Shown here: one piece after another, positions 13,191 through 25,066 of the stretch
Layout of the letters: each line of letters starts with the position of its first letter
How positions within the stretch are numbered: the stretch's first letter is position 1
From: Lepeophtheirus salmonis
Lineage: Eukaryota; Arthropoda; Copepoda; Siphonostomatoida; Caligidae
Reading direction: 5' to 3'
Length of the DNA stretch: 64,000 bases
NCBI RefSeq assembly: GCF_016086655.4
Contig: NC_052136.2
Location: 18,538,001 to 18,602,000 of the forward strand
The notes under the pieces: generated by a model
What the model was told of the DNA's origin: nothing
What the model saw: the letters and a program-made list of their open reading frames with translations, nothing else
Database searches by the model: none
Made by a program: the position numbers and the translations under genes

Positions 13191-13701
13191 GGGGGTGGTC
13201 CATTAAAATATCAACACTTACTTTTTCATTAATTAATGAAGTTTGAATCGTGAAAGTTAATCCTTATTTCAAAATATTAAAATATGAGCAATTAGTTACG
13301 AAAGAAAACAAACCTGAGGTCTCTATCGTACGTAGCGTATTGAATTCTTTTCAAAAACTTTTGTTTTCCTACATCACTGATGTAAACCCCCTCGAATACA
13401 ACTTTTGGGTACATGTCGAGGCAATTCCCTTCAGTGTCCAATCCCCGAGGCCCCAAAACCACTGTCAGACAGCACTGGGACTCCATGAAACAGAGCTACA
13501 TCTGCAGTGGGTAACAAGTCTTCCTCCACAGTCTCAAAGCCATCATTACCGCTAAGGGCGCCTACATTAATGAAAAATAAAGAGCTCGGATACACTTCTA
13601 TTTATAGTAATAATTTTGTTGAAATTGAATTATTAAATAATGCATCATATATTTTTTGAAGCTTAAAATTTAAATTTTACAGATTTTAATGGTCCACACG
13701 G
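13191..13701 (+). mobile_element. Mariner-like element, internally deleted
   Basis: The ends are inverted repeats: GTGGTCCATTAAAATAT at 13195-13211 and, on the opposite strand at the right end, GTGGACCATTAAAATCT. Inside, the catalytic-end motif is seen as DVNPLEYNFWVHVEA near 13380-13425, followed after frameshifts by WDSMKQSY and LKAIITAKGAYINEK near 13550-13588. This is the C-terminal third of a mariner-type transposase (third catalytic Asp in D-x-N-P-L). The N-terminal two thirds are missing and the frame is broken, so it cannot move on its own. Confidence 0.75.
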
Positions 13702-13859
13702 TAAAAAAAAAAAGGACTTTTGTGTCTGATGTTTGATTGTTTTTGTATTATTTGTGCATTCAAATTATATGAATACAAACTTATTCTATACTATACTACT
13801 AAAGCAACAAGACATATTCCAATATATAATCGGAAGAATTGTTTAGTGCTTACAGAGCA

Positions 13860-14720
13860 ACCGTTGTGCAGTCCGCATTTAAGCTCTTAAAAACAATTTC
13901 AAATGATAATTAATTAATTTAGTGCGTGATATTGTAATTAGTTATCCACAAAAACTTCTAAAAAATGTCAGGTATCTAGATTTGAATAACATGTTGTTAA
14001 ATGAAATTGTAAGGAAATCAGTTACAGTGAATCAAAACTATTATATCTGGACAACAACGAATATAGAAGATCGATAAATTGATAAATACTTATTGGACGT
14101 GGGTATTGAGAGGTTGTGTATTTTTTGAAAAGTTGCGTGGTAACGTAAATATATTAATACAAGAAAGTATATATTGTAGGGTATATATATAAATAACACA
14201 TTGTTCAGATTAATCGTTGTTCTTTGTAGATTTATAATTAATTAAAGATGTCAACGGGTGTCTGATTGTTCGTATTATTATCTATGTATTCATAGTACAT
14301 AGTATGTATTACAAGCAAGTAAACGAATAGAGACTCATTCTTATATAGAATATCAAATTAATCAGATGTATTTTAATTCATAATTTTTAAGGATTATTTA
14401 GTGCTACGTATTTGTAATTTTAAGTTTAAACCATGGTGCAGTCGGATTTAATCGTTTAAGTGAATTAAGTAAGAGTTAATCCAGGCCATAATACTTGAAA
14501 ACGACGAATAAAGATGATCGATAATATTGATAGAATACATAATAATAGACGTGAATGATGGTGACGGATTGAATATATTTGGAAAAAGTTCTGTGATCAA
14601 GTAGATATAATAATACAAAAAATTATATTAAATTATTTGTAGTGTATAGGTAGATCGGGCGTGATTCAAATTGATCGTTGGTGTTAGTGCATTTGACTTT
14701 GTAATTAATTGAAGATGGTA
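13860..14720 (+). repeat. LTR-like leader repeat, two partial units
   Basis: Two related units of roughly 450 bp (about 13860-14230 and 14260-14700) lie head to tail upstream of a gag start at about 14714. The sequence matches 8311-8630 and 28975-29633 in reverse complement. A landmark is the GAACAACGAATATAGAAGATCGATAA-type region near 14050-14085. Function as an LTR or leader is inferred from position only. Confidence 0.5.
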
Positions 14721-15118
14721 AACAAAACCAAGAACAGCTATTCATGAAAGAAAGGTTTTCTCACTAAAGCTATAACAAGTCTTAAAACTCATAAATCTTA
14801 ACGAAGATAGTTCACCTAATTCATTCAGTATCCAAGAATTACAGGATGCTATTAAACACTGTGATTTTATAAATAAATGTGTAGAAGATGTTGCTAATGA
14901 ATTGATGGTTTGCAATGAAAGAAAGAGAAAATGCTAAAATCATTCAATCGGATTTAGAGGAACAATTTCAATGGTATCATAAAATTGTTGGTCCGAGAAG
15001 AGTGGTTCTGATTAAAGACATGGAATCTATTCGTTCCAATTCTTCTTAGTCTACTTCTCTATCTACTCCAGCCTTTGATGGGCCACAGATTTGTGGCCCA
15101 AACGATACTCCAAGAAAT
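14714..15118 (+). pseudogene. gag fragment
   Basis: This begins with ATGGTAAACAAAACC, a variant of the gag start seen near 8250 and 28960. It continues through the same middle region as 30800-31100 and stops abruptly at about 15118, where hAT transposase sequence begins. Several stops are present. It lies at the left edge of the large duplicated block. Confidence 0.6.
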
Positions 15119-16610
15119 GGGACACAAAGTTACTTCAGCTGAACTTAAGAGCTTTTTTTATTCCATGTGGTACCCATGCATTAAATCTTGTTGAAGCTGA
15201 TTATACAAAAAGCTCTTCAGATGCCCTTAACTACTTAGGGCATTTTACAAAGTTATTCGTGCTCTTTCAGCCTCCCCCCATAGGTGTGTAGTTCAGATGG
15301 GAATATAGGATAAGAAGCATTGAGTCAGTAAGGTATCAGGCTGAGCAAGTCAGGGAGGTTCTTCTGGAGGTTAGAGAAATAGCGGCAGATCCAATGATTA
15401 CAGTTGAAACTCAGTCTTTGCCTAAGGAGCTTGGATCCTATCGCTTTTGCATTTGTACAGGTGTATGGTATGATGTTCTCAGTAAGATCCAGGATGTCAG
15501 TAAACTGATACAGTCGTCCTCCATGCAGCTTGGTATAGCTGTCGACTTGCTGAAGAAAACCAAACATTTCCTTACCTGTTACAGAAAATCTGGATTTGCT
15601 GCTACAAAGATAAAGGTAAAACAGATATGTGAGGAAATGAGCCTGGAGGCTGAACTTAAGCAGAAGCGTTTGAGATCCAGCAAAAGGCACTTTGACTATG
15701 AGTCTCTAGATGAGTCTATACAAGATGCACTTCCAATAACGGAAACAACAAATTTTAATTTGTTCGTGTATACGAGAATATGTGTGTATGAGAGATTTCA
15801 GAGCCTTGAAGAGGTGAATAAAATTTTTGCTGTACTCTACGAATTCACCAACTTAGGAAGAGAGGACCTTCTACAGAAGTGCAAAAACTCTAAGTACTTC
15901 TCTTACCCATAACAGTTAACCAGATATTGATGGAATGCACTAACCAAGGAAGTGGAGTATTTCTCACCCTTTATCACCAAACAACATGACGAGCATGGAA
16001 ATCTTGGCTTTCCTGCACACAAACAAGCTCACAGAATTTTACCCAAACTTGATGATTGCTTTACGAATCTTAACCACCCTCCCCATTACAGTGGCTTCTG
16101 AAGAGAGAAGCTTCTCAAAGCTCAAGTTAATAAAAACATACTTGAGATTAACAATGCATTAGGACCGTCTAACTAGGCTCGCCATTATCAGCATCAACAA
16201 TGTGCTCTCATATCAGCTCCCATATGATGCCATTATTGATGAATTTGCTGCCAAAAAGACCCAAAAATTAGGGTTGTATTATGTGATGTGAAACTATGGA
16301 TGTCGTGGTGTATTTTGTTCAGTGTATTTCTCAAGTTGACGCCAGATCACCACCAGATGTCCTGATAAAATTATTTAAAATTTCACCATTTTTATTTATT
16401 ATATGGTGATTGTTCTTTTGTATTTTATTATATATTGTTTTGTCTGTTATTCAATTATTTTTTAAACAATATTTAACTTTTTTTTCAAGTTTTTGTGCAA
16501 GTACAATTTCTGTTTGATAAATTTCTGAATAAAACAATTACTGAAATATAGCTATTTGTTTGATTTGCTCTCCTGCAATGAAAGGGTCGCCATTTCAGTT
16601 AGCACCCCTG
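15119..16610 (+). mobile_element. hAT transposon relic, copy 1
   Basis: Broken frames encode a hAT transposase of the ZMYM/TTF-like type. They include FIPCGTHALNLVEADYTKSS (15160-15220), the middle region as the 172-residue frame at 15394-15912, and the C-terminal dimerisation segment ALRILTTLPITVASEERSFS near 16055-16115, then LKTYLRLTM-like sequence. The right terminus is preserved: the minus strand starts CAGGGGTGCTAACTGAAATG at 16610, a typical hAT end. The left end and N-terminal zinc finger are missing because the element is fused to gag at about 15118. Copy 2 (31290-32710) shares the same right end. Confidence 0.8.
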
Positions 16611-17187
16611 ATCGGAAGAGGAGCTAGAGGGAATGAGGTAATTAATAAAGGAAGATCTATAATAAATAAGTGTGTCTACTTTAATTTCATATAATAAGTC
16701 TTGTAAAGGCCCAAGTACCTTAGGTTTTTCTCTATGTCCTCCACTTCGGACCTTTCATGGTCTATATTTCCAAAAACTTATAATAGATGCTACTTTGTGG
16801 TTATATCACACTCTTTGGATAAATTTAAGATCTGCATGTTTGTATGAAAAACAGTCACAGGGTGCATTGTATATAGTGATTCCTGATGTATATAACATAC
16901 AAATACAATAATTAAATTTTCAAAGGCGTTTAGTTCAACTCATATTTAAAAAGGAAAAAAGGGAAGTACTTTATGTAAATTTTAATTGAATGAATGTGAA
17001 TTTAGCAACAACCTAAAGTACTTTTTAGTATAACTATATTACAATACCAAAAATAAGAGATAAAAGCTGAGCCTTACGACTTCGTTGTTATATGCATTAT
17101 TTTAAATTTATTTTTAAAAATGAAAAAATATTATGTTTATTTTATTTAAAAAAAAATAAAGGATCAATTTTGTTTGATTGTTTGTTT
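16611..17187. other. Duplicated flank downstream of the protease homologue
   Basis: This is the 3' flank of copy A. It is almost identical to 32711-33297 and, from about 16830, similar to 37580-38150. No gene is seen. A 79-codon frame is present in both near-identical copies, which is not evidence for coding because the DNA itself was recently duplicated. Confidence 0.6.
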
Positions 17188-18984
17188 TTAAGATGCTGCG
17201 ACACAATCATGAGCTGTAGTCCTTATTGTTTCATGTATCCATTCCAGGAAATGAACAATATTCACATTTAGACCACTTTGAAAATCTTTCTCACGATATT
17301 CTTCATTCGAAATCAGCCCAGCCAATACGCATTTACCAGAATGTTCAATTGAGACTGGTCCTCCCCCCATCCCCTACGTGGGATCCCTTAGGTTGACTGT
17401 CAGTACAAAACACTGTGTCATCAATTTCAGTTCCATTGTTGCTTTTTATACAGCGAGAATCATTTTTAGCAATAGTTTGGATATCAGCTCTTCGTGAGTC
17501 ATATCCAAAAAATAAATCAAAATCATCAATAGGTGTGTTGTGTTCTATTAATCCCCATCCACTAACTGTAAAAAAAAACATTTACTAACTCCTTATACTG
17601 TATTTAAAAATTTAGGTATATACCAGGTGCGTCATTGAAAACTAGACATTTATAATCTGGAGTTTAATATCAAAAACAATAATTTAGGAAACCAAGGGAG
17701 CTCTATTAACTAAACTTTATACAGATGTTGCAACTTATATTGTTGCCATTTCTAATCTTCAATGTAGCCTCTATTGACTTTAATAATGACCTTGATGTGC
17801 CGCTGCAAGCTCTAATAGGTAATAATATTGTATTTAGGCTCATGGAGTTCCAATGCTCATCAACGCATGACTTGAGTCCTTCAAGATTTGGTGCCTTTAT
17901 ACAACAGATCCTGGCCTCGAAATACAGACAGAAGGAAACGTTGAACGGGTTGGTATCTTGTGAGTACAGTGGCGACATTGTTTTCGGACAGAATGGAATG
18001 TTGGTCTCCAAAAAGACGATGTAACCTTTACTATTTGTGCCGGTACACCATCTTTTTGAAGCTTTTCTAGATGATGATACTGTCATAAATGGCCTTTTGG
18101 ACGTCTATATATGGTCTGCCTGTTTGCTTAATAGAAGTTTAATTCAAATTAACATTGTAATTTTTTTTGGAAGGGGTGTTAATACCCACAGTTTGTTACC
18201 TAATGGGAGGAATTACCAATTCATTTCTTTTATAAGTGTCCAGATTTCAACTACGGGCCCGATACTAAATACTTACTCACGACATTTTCACTCCCATTGA
18301 TTGAGAATTGAGATTCCGGAAGGCAAATTGCCGTAACGTTTTCATTGAAAGAAATGTTATTTGTAACTTGTACTAGGGCGATGTCATTTTTGTAGATAGT
18401 TTTATTTTCATGGTCTAGTATACTGTAATTTGGATGAATAATAAACGAACTTATATTATATTCAGTGCCCATATAAAAGTTTGTGTCTCCTACACTTATC
18501 TAAATACATTGGATTAATTAAAAATCTAGGTAAAATAAAGGTACATTACCATGGAATAATTTGCAATTGCCTCCCACATAACCCCCTCATCGTTATATTT
18601 TAAACAATGAGCAGCTGTCAAAAGAAATTGACTACTAACCACAACTGCTCCACATGTAGTAGATGACTCTGATCCATTATTTAAATCAAGAAAGGCTTGC
18701 CATGGAATTTCCCCTGTCACTGCCTCAACTCCTCCAATAGTTCGACTAGTCTTCGGAGTACATCCTTGTAGTCCATAGGTCTTGGAAATTCCACACTCCT
18801 TTGGCAAATTTGCTTCACCTATAAATAATTGAATTACACTTGTTATAATAGTTTATATTCAATTTTACGAAATCTAAGATAAAAAATTTACAAAAAAATT
18901 ATATATATTACCCATGGCCTCAAAAGTAAGTGAGCCTATTAAAAAGGAGATGAGGAAGAGTCTTTTTACGTCCATGTCTTTCAT
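17188..18984 (-). pseudogene. Serine protease homologue, copy A (frameshifted)
   Basis: Four exons can be modelled exactly as in copy C: 18912-18984 (signal peptide MKDMDVKRLFLISFLIGSL), 18550-18818, 18277-18499 and 17188-17565, with GT-AG introns of 93, 50 and 711 bp. The trypsin fold is clear: a CTPKTSRTIGGVEA cleavage region, TAAHC with the catalytic His, NDIALVQV with the catalytic Asp, and SGWG. The Ser region is damaged: a run of six C at 17363-17368 (five in copy B) shifts the frame just after GD, and even with the shift ignored the residue at the Ser position would be Gly. Intron 3 is enlarged by a mariner element (17623-18262). The frameshift lies in a homopolymer and could be an assembly error. 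As read, the gene is an inactive secreted homologue or a pseudogene. Confidence 0.8.
17623..18262 (-). mobile_element. Mariner-like element inside intron 3 of copy A
   Basis: The 640-bp insert is bounded by TA on both sides (17621-17622 and 18263-18264) and by inverted ends that match at about 24 of 30 positions. Minus-strand frame 17706-18086 holds the end of a mariner transposase: DTNPFNVSFCLYFEARICCI (third catalytic Asp region) followed by LEGLKSCVDEHWNSM and IRACSGTSRSLLKSIEATL. The N-terminal part is absent. The corresponding intron of copy C is only 70 bp and lacks the insert, which gives the empty site. Confidence 0.85.
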
Positions 18985-19952
18985 TCTATAGTTTCATACT
19001 AAAAAAATAATATCAAATTGAAACATAAGAAAACTTTAGTCCTTAGTTACAAATGTTTTTTTTTTATCTGGAGCGACGTGGCTCAGTACACAGCACGCTT
19101 AGGAGAAATTAGTCTCTTAAATCAACTGTGCGTAGATTAGATTCGGTTATAGGACACTTCACCGAAAAAAATTATATATATATATTTGATGATGACTAAT
19201 GCTACTAGACTACTCCAATTACAAAAATATCTTATTAACTGTAATGGGCACTCGCCCAAATTGAGTTATGTATCTCAATTTTTTCCAAATTTTGTGTTAC
19301 CATATATAATCTTTGTATCAAGTTTTATCCAAATCGATTCTTAACTTTTGGCGTAACCCTCGTGACTAACAAACTAACTAAGAAAGAGACATAACAAAAC
19401 ATAACCTATGTTTAACTTTGTTGGCGGAGTTAATTAAAGAGTCAGAGACGACCTTGGGATAGAGAAGTGTCGATCAGGATTCAACCCGGTCCATAGGAGA
19501 TCCAACACATTCAGTCTAAACTAGTGCTCCATCCACATTATCCATTAAATTTTAATCATAAATTGGTTGACTCCTTTAATTCTTCAAATTTACTTTCTAA
19601 TTTATTTATTCGGCGGTTGACACGATTATTGTTATCAAATTTATATTATTTGAAGTGCTAACGAGATTAAAATTACAATACAAAGGATCAGGCACTACCA
19701 CAAAGGTTGCTTTGAATAATTCCTTAATAAATTCGATGGCAACGAGCAGAGATTCAATCAATATTAAATGACGTTATTATTTAAAAAAATAAACCGAAAA
19801 TTAACGTGGGCATCTTGACAATTTGAAGAATGATTGGGAGGAGCTGTGCTTAGCTGTCATGCTGTTTTCATTAAGTGTCTATGAGATGAAATCTCTAATC
19901 CTACTTGGTATATAACAAGGACATATATTTTTGAATAACTCTGATGCTGATT
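18985..19952. other. Duplicated 5' flank of copy A
   Basis: No gene seen. From 18985 to about 19780 the sequence is similar to 39309-40040 upstream of copy C, so the promoter region was duplicated with the gene. A conserved landmark is CGACGTGGCTC (19074 and 39396). Confidence 0.55.
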
Positions 19953-19959
19953 CTACACC

Positions 19960-20157
19960 AAATCCAACGAAGACTTACACTTATAACTCCAATACAACTC
20001 ATTTGCGTTATTCTTCGTTTTTGACGCACAAGTGATTTTTCCATGCATATTTTTAAACAAGGTATATGTGTAAAGAAAAACGGAGTATACCAATTGAAAA
20101 AGGAAAACGGTAGATACGTCTGCTCTTTCTTCTTTTACTAAGTCAGGGGGTGTTAAC
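19960..20157 (-). repeat. LTR-like end, possibly Ty1/copia type
   Basis: On the minus strand, a purine run AGAGGGATA is followed by TGTTAACACCCCCTGACTTA at 20157. The arrangement (purine tract, then TGTTA) is typical for the start of a 3' LTR. It matches the plus-strand segment at 51664-51800. A TTTGGTGTAGAATCAG stretch about 190 bp further could be a decayed primer site. No coding sequence of such an element is seen. Confidence 0.4.
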
Positions 20158-20379
20158 ATATCCCTCTAAAAGAAAAATTCTCGCCTATCCTTGGTGTAAA
20201 TTGCTTGTAAGATTCATAATGAAATAAAGATGTATAAATTTAAATACTATTAAAATATTTTCTCTGCATTTATGCAATTTCTATGAAGAGGCTCATCCCT
20301 TTAATGGTAGTAATTCCTTTTCTCCCCCCAAAATCATATAACAAGTAGTTGATATTAACAATGGCCTTAATTCAGTAAC

Positions 20380-21430
20380 ACCATATGTTTAGCTCCCAGA
20401 GTCTCCTGTAGTCAGTGCAGGCTTACACGAATTTTATCCCAAGTTATTATATTGTTATACAACTTGATTTTCATGTTGTAAACAAGAAATAAAATAAAAT
20501 TGGCAAGTTTTTTTTTTGTTTTTTTTTGTAAAAGAACAGTTGTTTTACGCAATTCAGTAAAATTGTATCACCTCAATTCCCTTAATGGAACATCCTTTAA
20601 TATAAAGAGAAAAATGAACATGAAAATAACTTGTAAAAACAAGAACCGTAGTTTTTACAGTCTTTTGAAATCGTTCTTAAATTCATTATTTCAGCTAACA
20701 ATTAAAAAACATACAATTGTTTTATTCTATCCTTGTTTGAAATTGATTTAGTAAATAAGCATCATAAAAGCATGTAATTCTTCTGTTTTTACTATTTGTA
20801 TAAATATTTGAGCAGGAGGAAGCTCCGTTTTAGGAAATGGCATCCTTTACTCAGCCTTTCAAAAGCAACAATGTATTATTTGTCTACTAGAAAATATTAC
20901 CACAAACGACCATCCACTCAAACAATGAAGATAAATAAGGTTACATTTATTTAAGAGTCGAATCCAAAATAAAAAATTGTAGCTATTGAATATAAAATAC
21001 TTATAAATTAATGTAAATATTCTACAAGTTTTCATAAGGTACATGGCAGCATGAATGTCGAAGCATTTACGTCATTTGAAGTTATTATTGAAAAAATATT
21101 TACAATTTCGAACTAAGATCATGGATACATTATTTTTTTGTATTACGAATATATAGATAATTAATCCTAAAAATGGCAATGTGTGTGATTTAAAAAAATT
21201 AATATATATTGCAATATTTAATGTCTTATTTTGGACCTATTACAGGTAAAATATTGATTAAATATATTATATTTTTTACTAACAGTTGTCACATAGAAAT
21301 GATACTTTTGTTTTGCATTGACGAGTGCCTGAATGTTCGGTTTCACTTTAAAAATGGTGCAGGGCAAATCAGAGTCAAGATAAATCAGACGGTTACACAA
21401 TTTGGTTTTGATCTTAACCATGCTTAAAAT
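20380..21430 (+). repeat. Dispersed repeat family, unit 1
   Basis: 20380-20620 is an inverted match to 34500-34790. 20690-21160 matches 22480-22770 and partly 40690-40834. 21270-21400 matches 22890-22960 plus 23765-23800. No coding motif was recognised in the unit. Confidence 0.6.
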
Positions 21431-22220
21431 CGTGACACATTCCAGGTTTCTAATTATGCGATCATGCTATGATAATGGCTGCACCACACTTTTTACATCA
21501 GGAATATGTTAATTACAATCACTATACCTCAAAAAATGAATCTATATAAGTGGTACATACATTTCGCATGACCCGGTATATACATATGTTATGGGGAATG
21601 TGGAAAATCGGGCATCTTGCAAAAACCTCTAGAAAAAATTAAACGAAGCAAGAGTTAATGTTATTTTATATACAGAAGAGTGCAAATTTACTTGAGTAAT
21701 GAAGAAGACAACCATGAAAAAAACTTGTAATGTGAAGACCGTAATTTTTACAGTCATCTGAAATGTCAATTTTTATTATATTCATATTTATTCCATAACA
21801 TAGTCACATAATATTACTAGCAAAGGGTTACCCTGCGCTGCTTGGCCCAGGCTGGAAGCGTTAAATCACATTGACAATGGCTAATGTTATTTTTTTTCTT
21901 AATGTTTCAACCCCGTCGTTGCAGACGAGCATTATTATATCGTGCCTATATAAAATACAACTATATATGTATATCATTATGAATTTAAAAATAAAAAAAT
22001 GTCTCATTAACTTTTAATGACATAATTTGTCAAGATGATAAGTCTATCTTTTTTTTAATAATTGTGAAATGGAAAATTGTCAAAAAAAAAAAAAAAAACT
22101 CTTTTGTTTGACCTCGCTGAAAATTGGCTTCCACATCTTAACCTGGCCAGGTTAAAAAGAGGCCAGCATGCAAAGTTTCACCATCCTAGACTCAACAGTG
22201 CAGGCACCCTTAGAGGACAC
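21431..22220. other. No gene seen, low-complexity runs
   Basis: This is AT-rich sequence with an 18-base A run near 22083-22100. No frames with motifs. Confidence 0.45.
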
Positions 22221-22960
22221 ACACAAACTGTATTTTATATAAATTAGAATAAACCCCTTAACTAAAATTATTGACACTTTTTTCAAATTTCAAAAAGTAT
22301 CTACACTTAACATGGATTGTCCCTTGTTTTATATTTCACCTTACACATATACAACTCTATTTTATATAAAGTATTATCTTATTTAAAAAAAAAAAGCAAA
22401 TTATTTATCAGTTAAAAATAGTTGTTTGACTCATTTTCCATACAATAGCATAAATATCATTTTTCATTTTTTCTGTAAAAAACACAAAATGGTTTGGTTT
22501 TATTCTTGTTTGAAATTGTTTTATTAAATAAAGATCGTAAAAATATATAATTGTAGTGTTTTTACTATTTACTGTGAAAAATTACGACAAACTAATATCT
22601 ACAGAAACACTGAAAATAAATAAAATAACATTTATTTAAGAGTCGACTCAAAAATATGAAATATTGAATATTAGAAATTATTGTACAAGTTTTCATAAAG
22701 TACGTGGCAATAAAGATATTTCAGCATTTACGTTATCTAAAGTTGCTATTGACAAAATATATTTCAATTTCCAACTAAGGTGATGGATATACAATATATG
22801 TCTTTTTAAATACGGGGTATATAGAATATGTCTTTTTCTCATTTTGTTTTGGCCGATAAAAAACATACAAAAAATGCAACACTATACGCATATCGGTTAA
22901 TGAGACTTTTATTTTGCCTTGAGGAGTGCCTCAATGCTCGATTCTACTTTAAACATGCTG
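22221..22960 (+). repeat. Dispersed repeat family, unit 2 (split by a LINE)
   Basis: 22230-22400 matches 40355-40550. 22480-22770 matches 20690-21160. The match to unit 1 breaks at 22960, where a LINE is inserted, and resumes at 23765. Confidence 0.6.
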
Positions 22961-23754
22961 CGAACGTTCAATGGTCAACCTCTCTAATTGATAAAATACG
23001 CTGAACAGCCCTTTAGATCAAAGTTAGGGCATTTTAAGGCATCGAAGGGCCTCTGGTGCCGTTCAGGATGAAAGCCTTGAGGTTTCTACGTCAGAGATCA
23101 GAAGAAGTTTCAAAAAATCAACAATGGTTCCTTTTTGTGACTATTTGGAAAGGAGAAACATCAACAAAGGAACATATAACAGCATAAAAGTAATAAAAAA
23201 ATGTATGACATCTTCTGAGAAATGGTTCAAACGTTGGAGGTTGGGACAAAATTATTTAACGACCAGAGGAGTATTTGCCCGTTTTGTAATGAAGCAAAAG
23301 AGACTACTGACCATCTCTTCTGGAGCTGCAAGCTTTTAAGTCTAACATATGAGCAGATCTAATATAGACTGCTAGATAATTTTGGATCAACAACTGGAAT
23401 AGATGAATTTTTAGAACAATATTGTGGTAAACAGGAATGAAAGGTCAATGCCATAATTACAAAAATACAACAATTAATATATGCAAAAAGGACTAAGAAA
23501 GACTTAAGCCTTATGGATTTCATCCCCATTATTAATTTACATATTGAAGTAATTAAAAATATAAACCAGTTCTTCAGGTTAATGAAGACTATGTCACTAA
23601 CGTTATTTTAATTTTTAATTATTCTTCTGTTTATTTTTTACCGGTTTTTTTTTCTTCATTTTTTAGTTTAAAATTTAATGTTTTATGCATTGTGCTAAGC
23701 CTTTACTTTATTTCGTTTCTGAATAAAGTTACGCCATGTGGCCAAAAGAAAAAA
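22961..23754 (+). mobile_element. 5'-truncated LINE insertion with target-site duplication
   Basis: The insertion is flanked by AAACATGCTG at 22951-22960 and 23755-23764. It ends in GAATAAAG plus an A-rich tail (23745-23758), as expected for target-primed reverse transcription. Inside, a broken frame carries the C-terminal zinc motif of LINE ORF2, CPFCNEAKETTDHLFWSC, at 23276-23329 (C-x2-C-x7-H-x4-C). Further open sequence continues to about 23610. Only the last part of ORF2 and the 3' UTR are present, so it was dead on arrival. Confidence 0.8.
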
Positions 23755-23764
23755 AAACATGCTG

Positions 23765-25060
23765 AAAGGCAAATCAGATTCAAGGATCTAACAATTTGGT
23801 ATATATAGCCAAATAGTATATATATATTTGGTACTAATATAGAGAGTCAATAGAGTTGCTTAAAAATATCCCCGTTTTCTGGATTTTTGGTAAATGGTGG
23901 TCAAGAAATTTGGAGTTACTAACCGGTTGGAGATTCTTACTGCAAAAAAAAAGCTTCCATGAAAAATAAATTCTGTCATTAAAGGAAAATACATTATTAA
24001 TGATGAACATATCCTTTCAGATCTAAAAATAATTCATAATATACTCCATCAAGTTTCTGAGGTAATCACTGCTTTAGAAGGAAGATTACCTTTTACATGT
24101 AAGTATGAACATCGTTGAACTCCTGCAACATAATATCAAGCTAGAACTATTTCATGTTAAATTGGCGAAAGCCCTATATGAAAATCCAGCAAATGAAGAA
24201 TTGCAAGATCTTACAAGTGTTGAAGATTTAATTTATAGCAACACTTCAGCATATGAGGACCCAGCTAGAGTGTTAGCCCGCTCAATAAATCCTGAATGCG
24301 CTCCTGCTCAGTTACTAACTTTTTGTGAGCGGCTCCTGCTCCAACTCATTTTTTGAAAGCATGAGAGCACCGCTACCGCTCAATAAAAAATGAGTAGTGC
24401 TCATTTTCTGCTTGTATTCGAACTTGACATCTATTTATGTAGGTTTGTTATAAAAATTTATATATTTAATTTTTCTTTTTAAACCTGTTTTATCTAATAG
24501 ATAATGGTAGAAAAGACATTTTGATATCCAAGTCATGTTTCTAGCTTCAATATTTAGGAAATTATGTATAGATGCTGTAGTATCTTCCTTGATCCTAATC
24601 TCCAGGGACTTGATAAAGTTTTCATCCCGCTTCAAACCATTTCCTCCACTTCCTGCCTTCCTTTTGACTCATTTCTCATTCTTCTTGGCCACTCTGATGT
24701 TCCAGACTGTCCTAACAGTCACACCTCCGCCAATGTCTGAAATTATTTTTGGACAAATATCTGAGTCGAGAAGATCCAAAACCCATTGCCTTTATGATTC
24801 ATATTCACAAATTTTTTGTCCGATTTTGATCAGATTAAAACAATGCTCAAGGAAGACAACACATGTATTAAAACATTGCTTGATATGTCACTTGAAACTT
24901 TAATTAGCGCAAAAAAAAAAAAATAATGACGCAGAAAATTTCCATGTTGCACTTTCTAATATCATCATATTTTTTTATCTTATTTTAAAATATTAAAAAT
25001 ATAATAATTTTCTTTATAATATTCAATGGTTTTTATTAATAACCTAATATTCTAACTAAG
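23765..25060. other. No recognised gene; repeat remainder and a short hairpin
   Basis: 23765-23800 is the remainder of repeat unit 2. Open frames at 24105-24356 (83 residues) and 24535-24903 (122 residues, non-ATG context) have no recognised motif. An 11-bp perfect inverted repeat, ACTCATTTTTT and its complement, lies at 24344-24354 and 24385-24395 within an AGCGG-rich stretch that resembles a decayed transposon end. 25001-25052 recurs at 33560-33612. Confidence 0.45.
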
Positions 25061-25066
25061 TATATA

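Noticed and set aside
15325..15690. 121-codon frame on the minus strand
   Set aside because: It is the antisense shadow of the hAT transposase relic, whose plus-strand frame has clear family motifs.
16672..16911. 79-codon frame that also occurs at 32772-33011
   Set aside because: Both copies sit in a nearly identical recent DNA duplication, so shared openness is not evidence for coding. There is no ATG start and no motif.
17725..18024. 99-codon plus-strand frame in the intron of protease copy A
   Set aside because: It is antisense to the mariner transposase end, which carries the recognisable motifs on the minus strand.
24535..24903. 122-codon frame
   Set aside because: No recognisable domain or splice partner on either strand. 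I could not support a gene.
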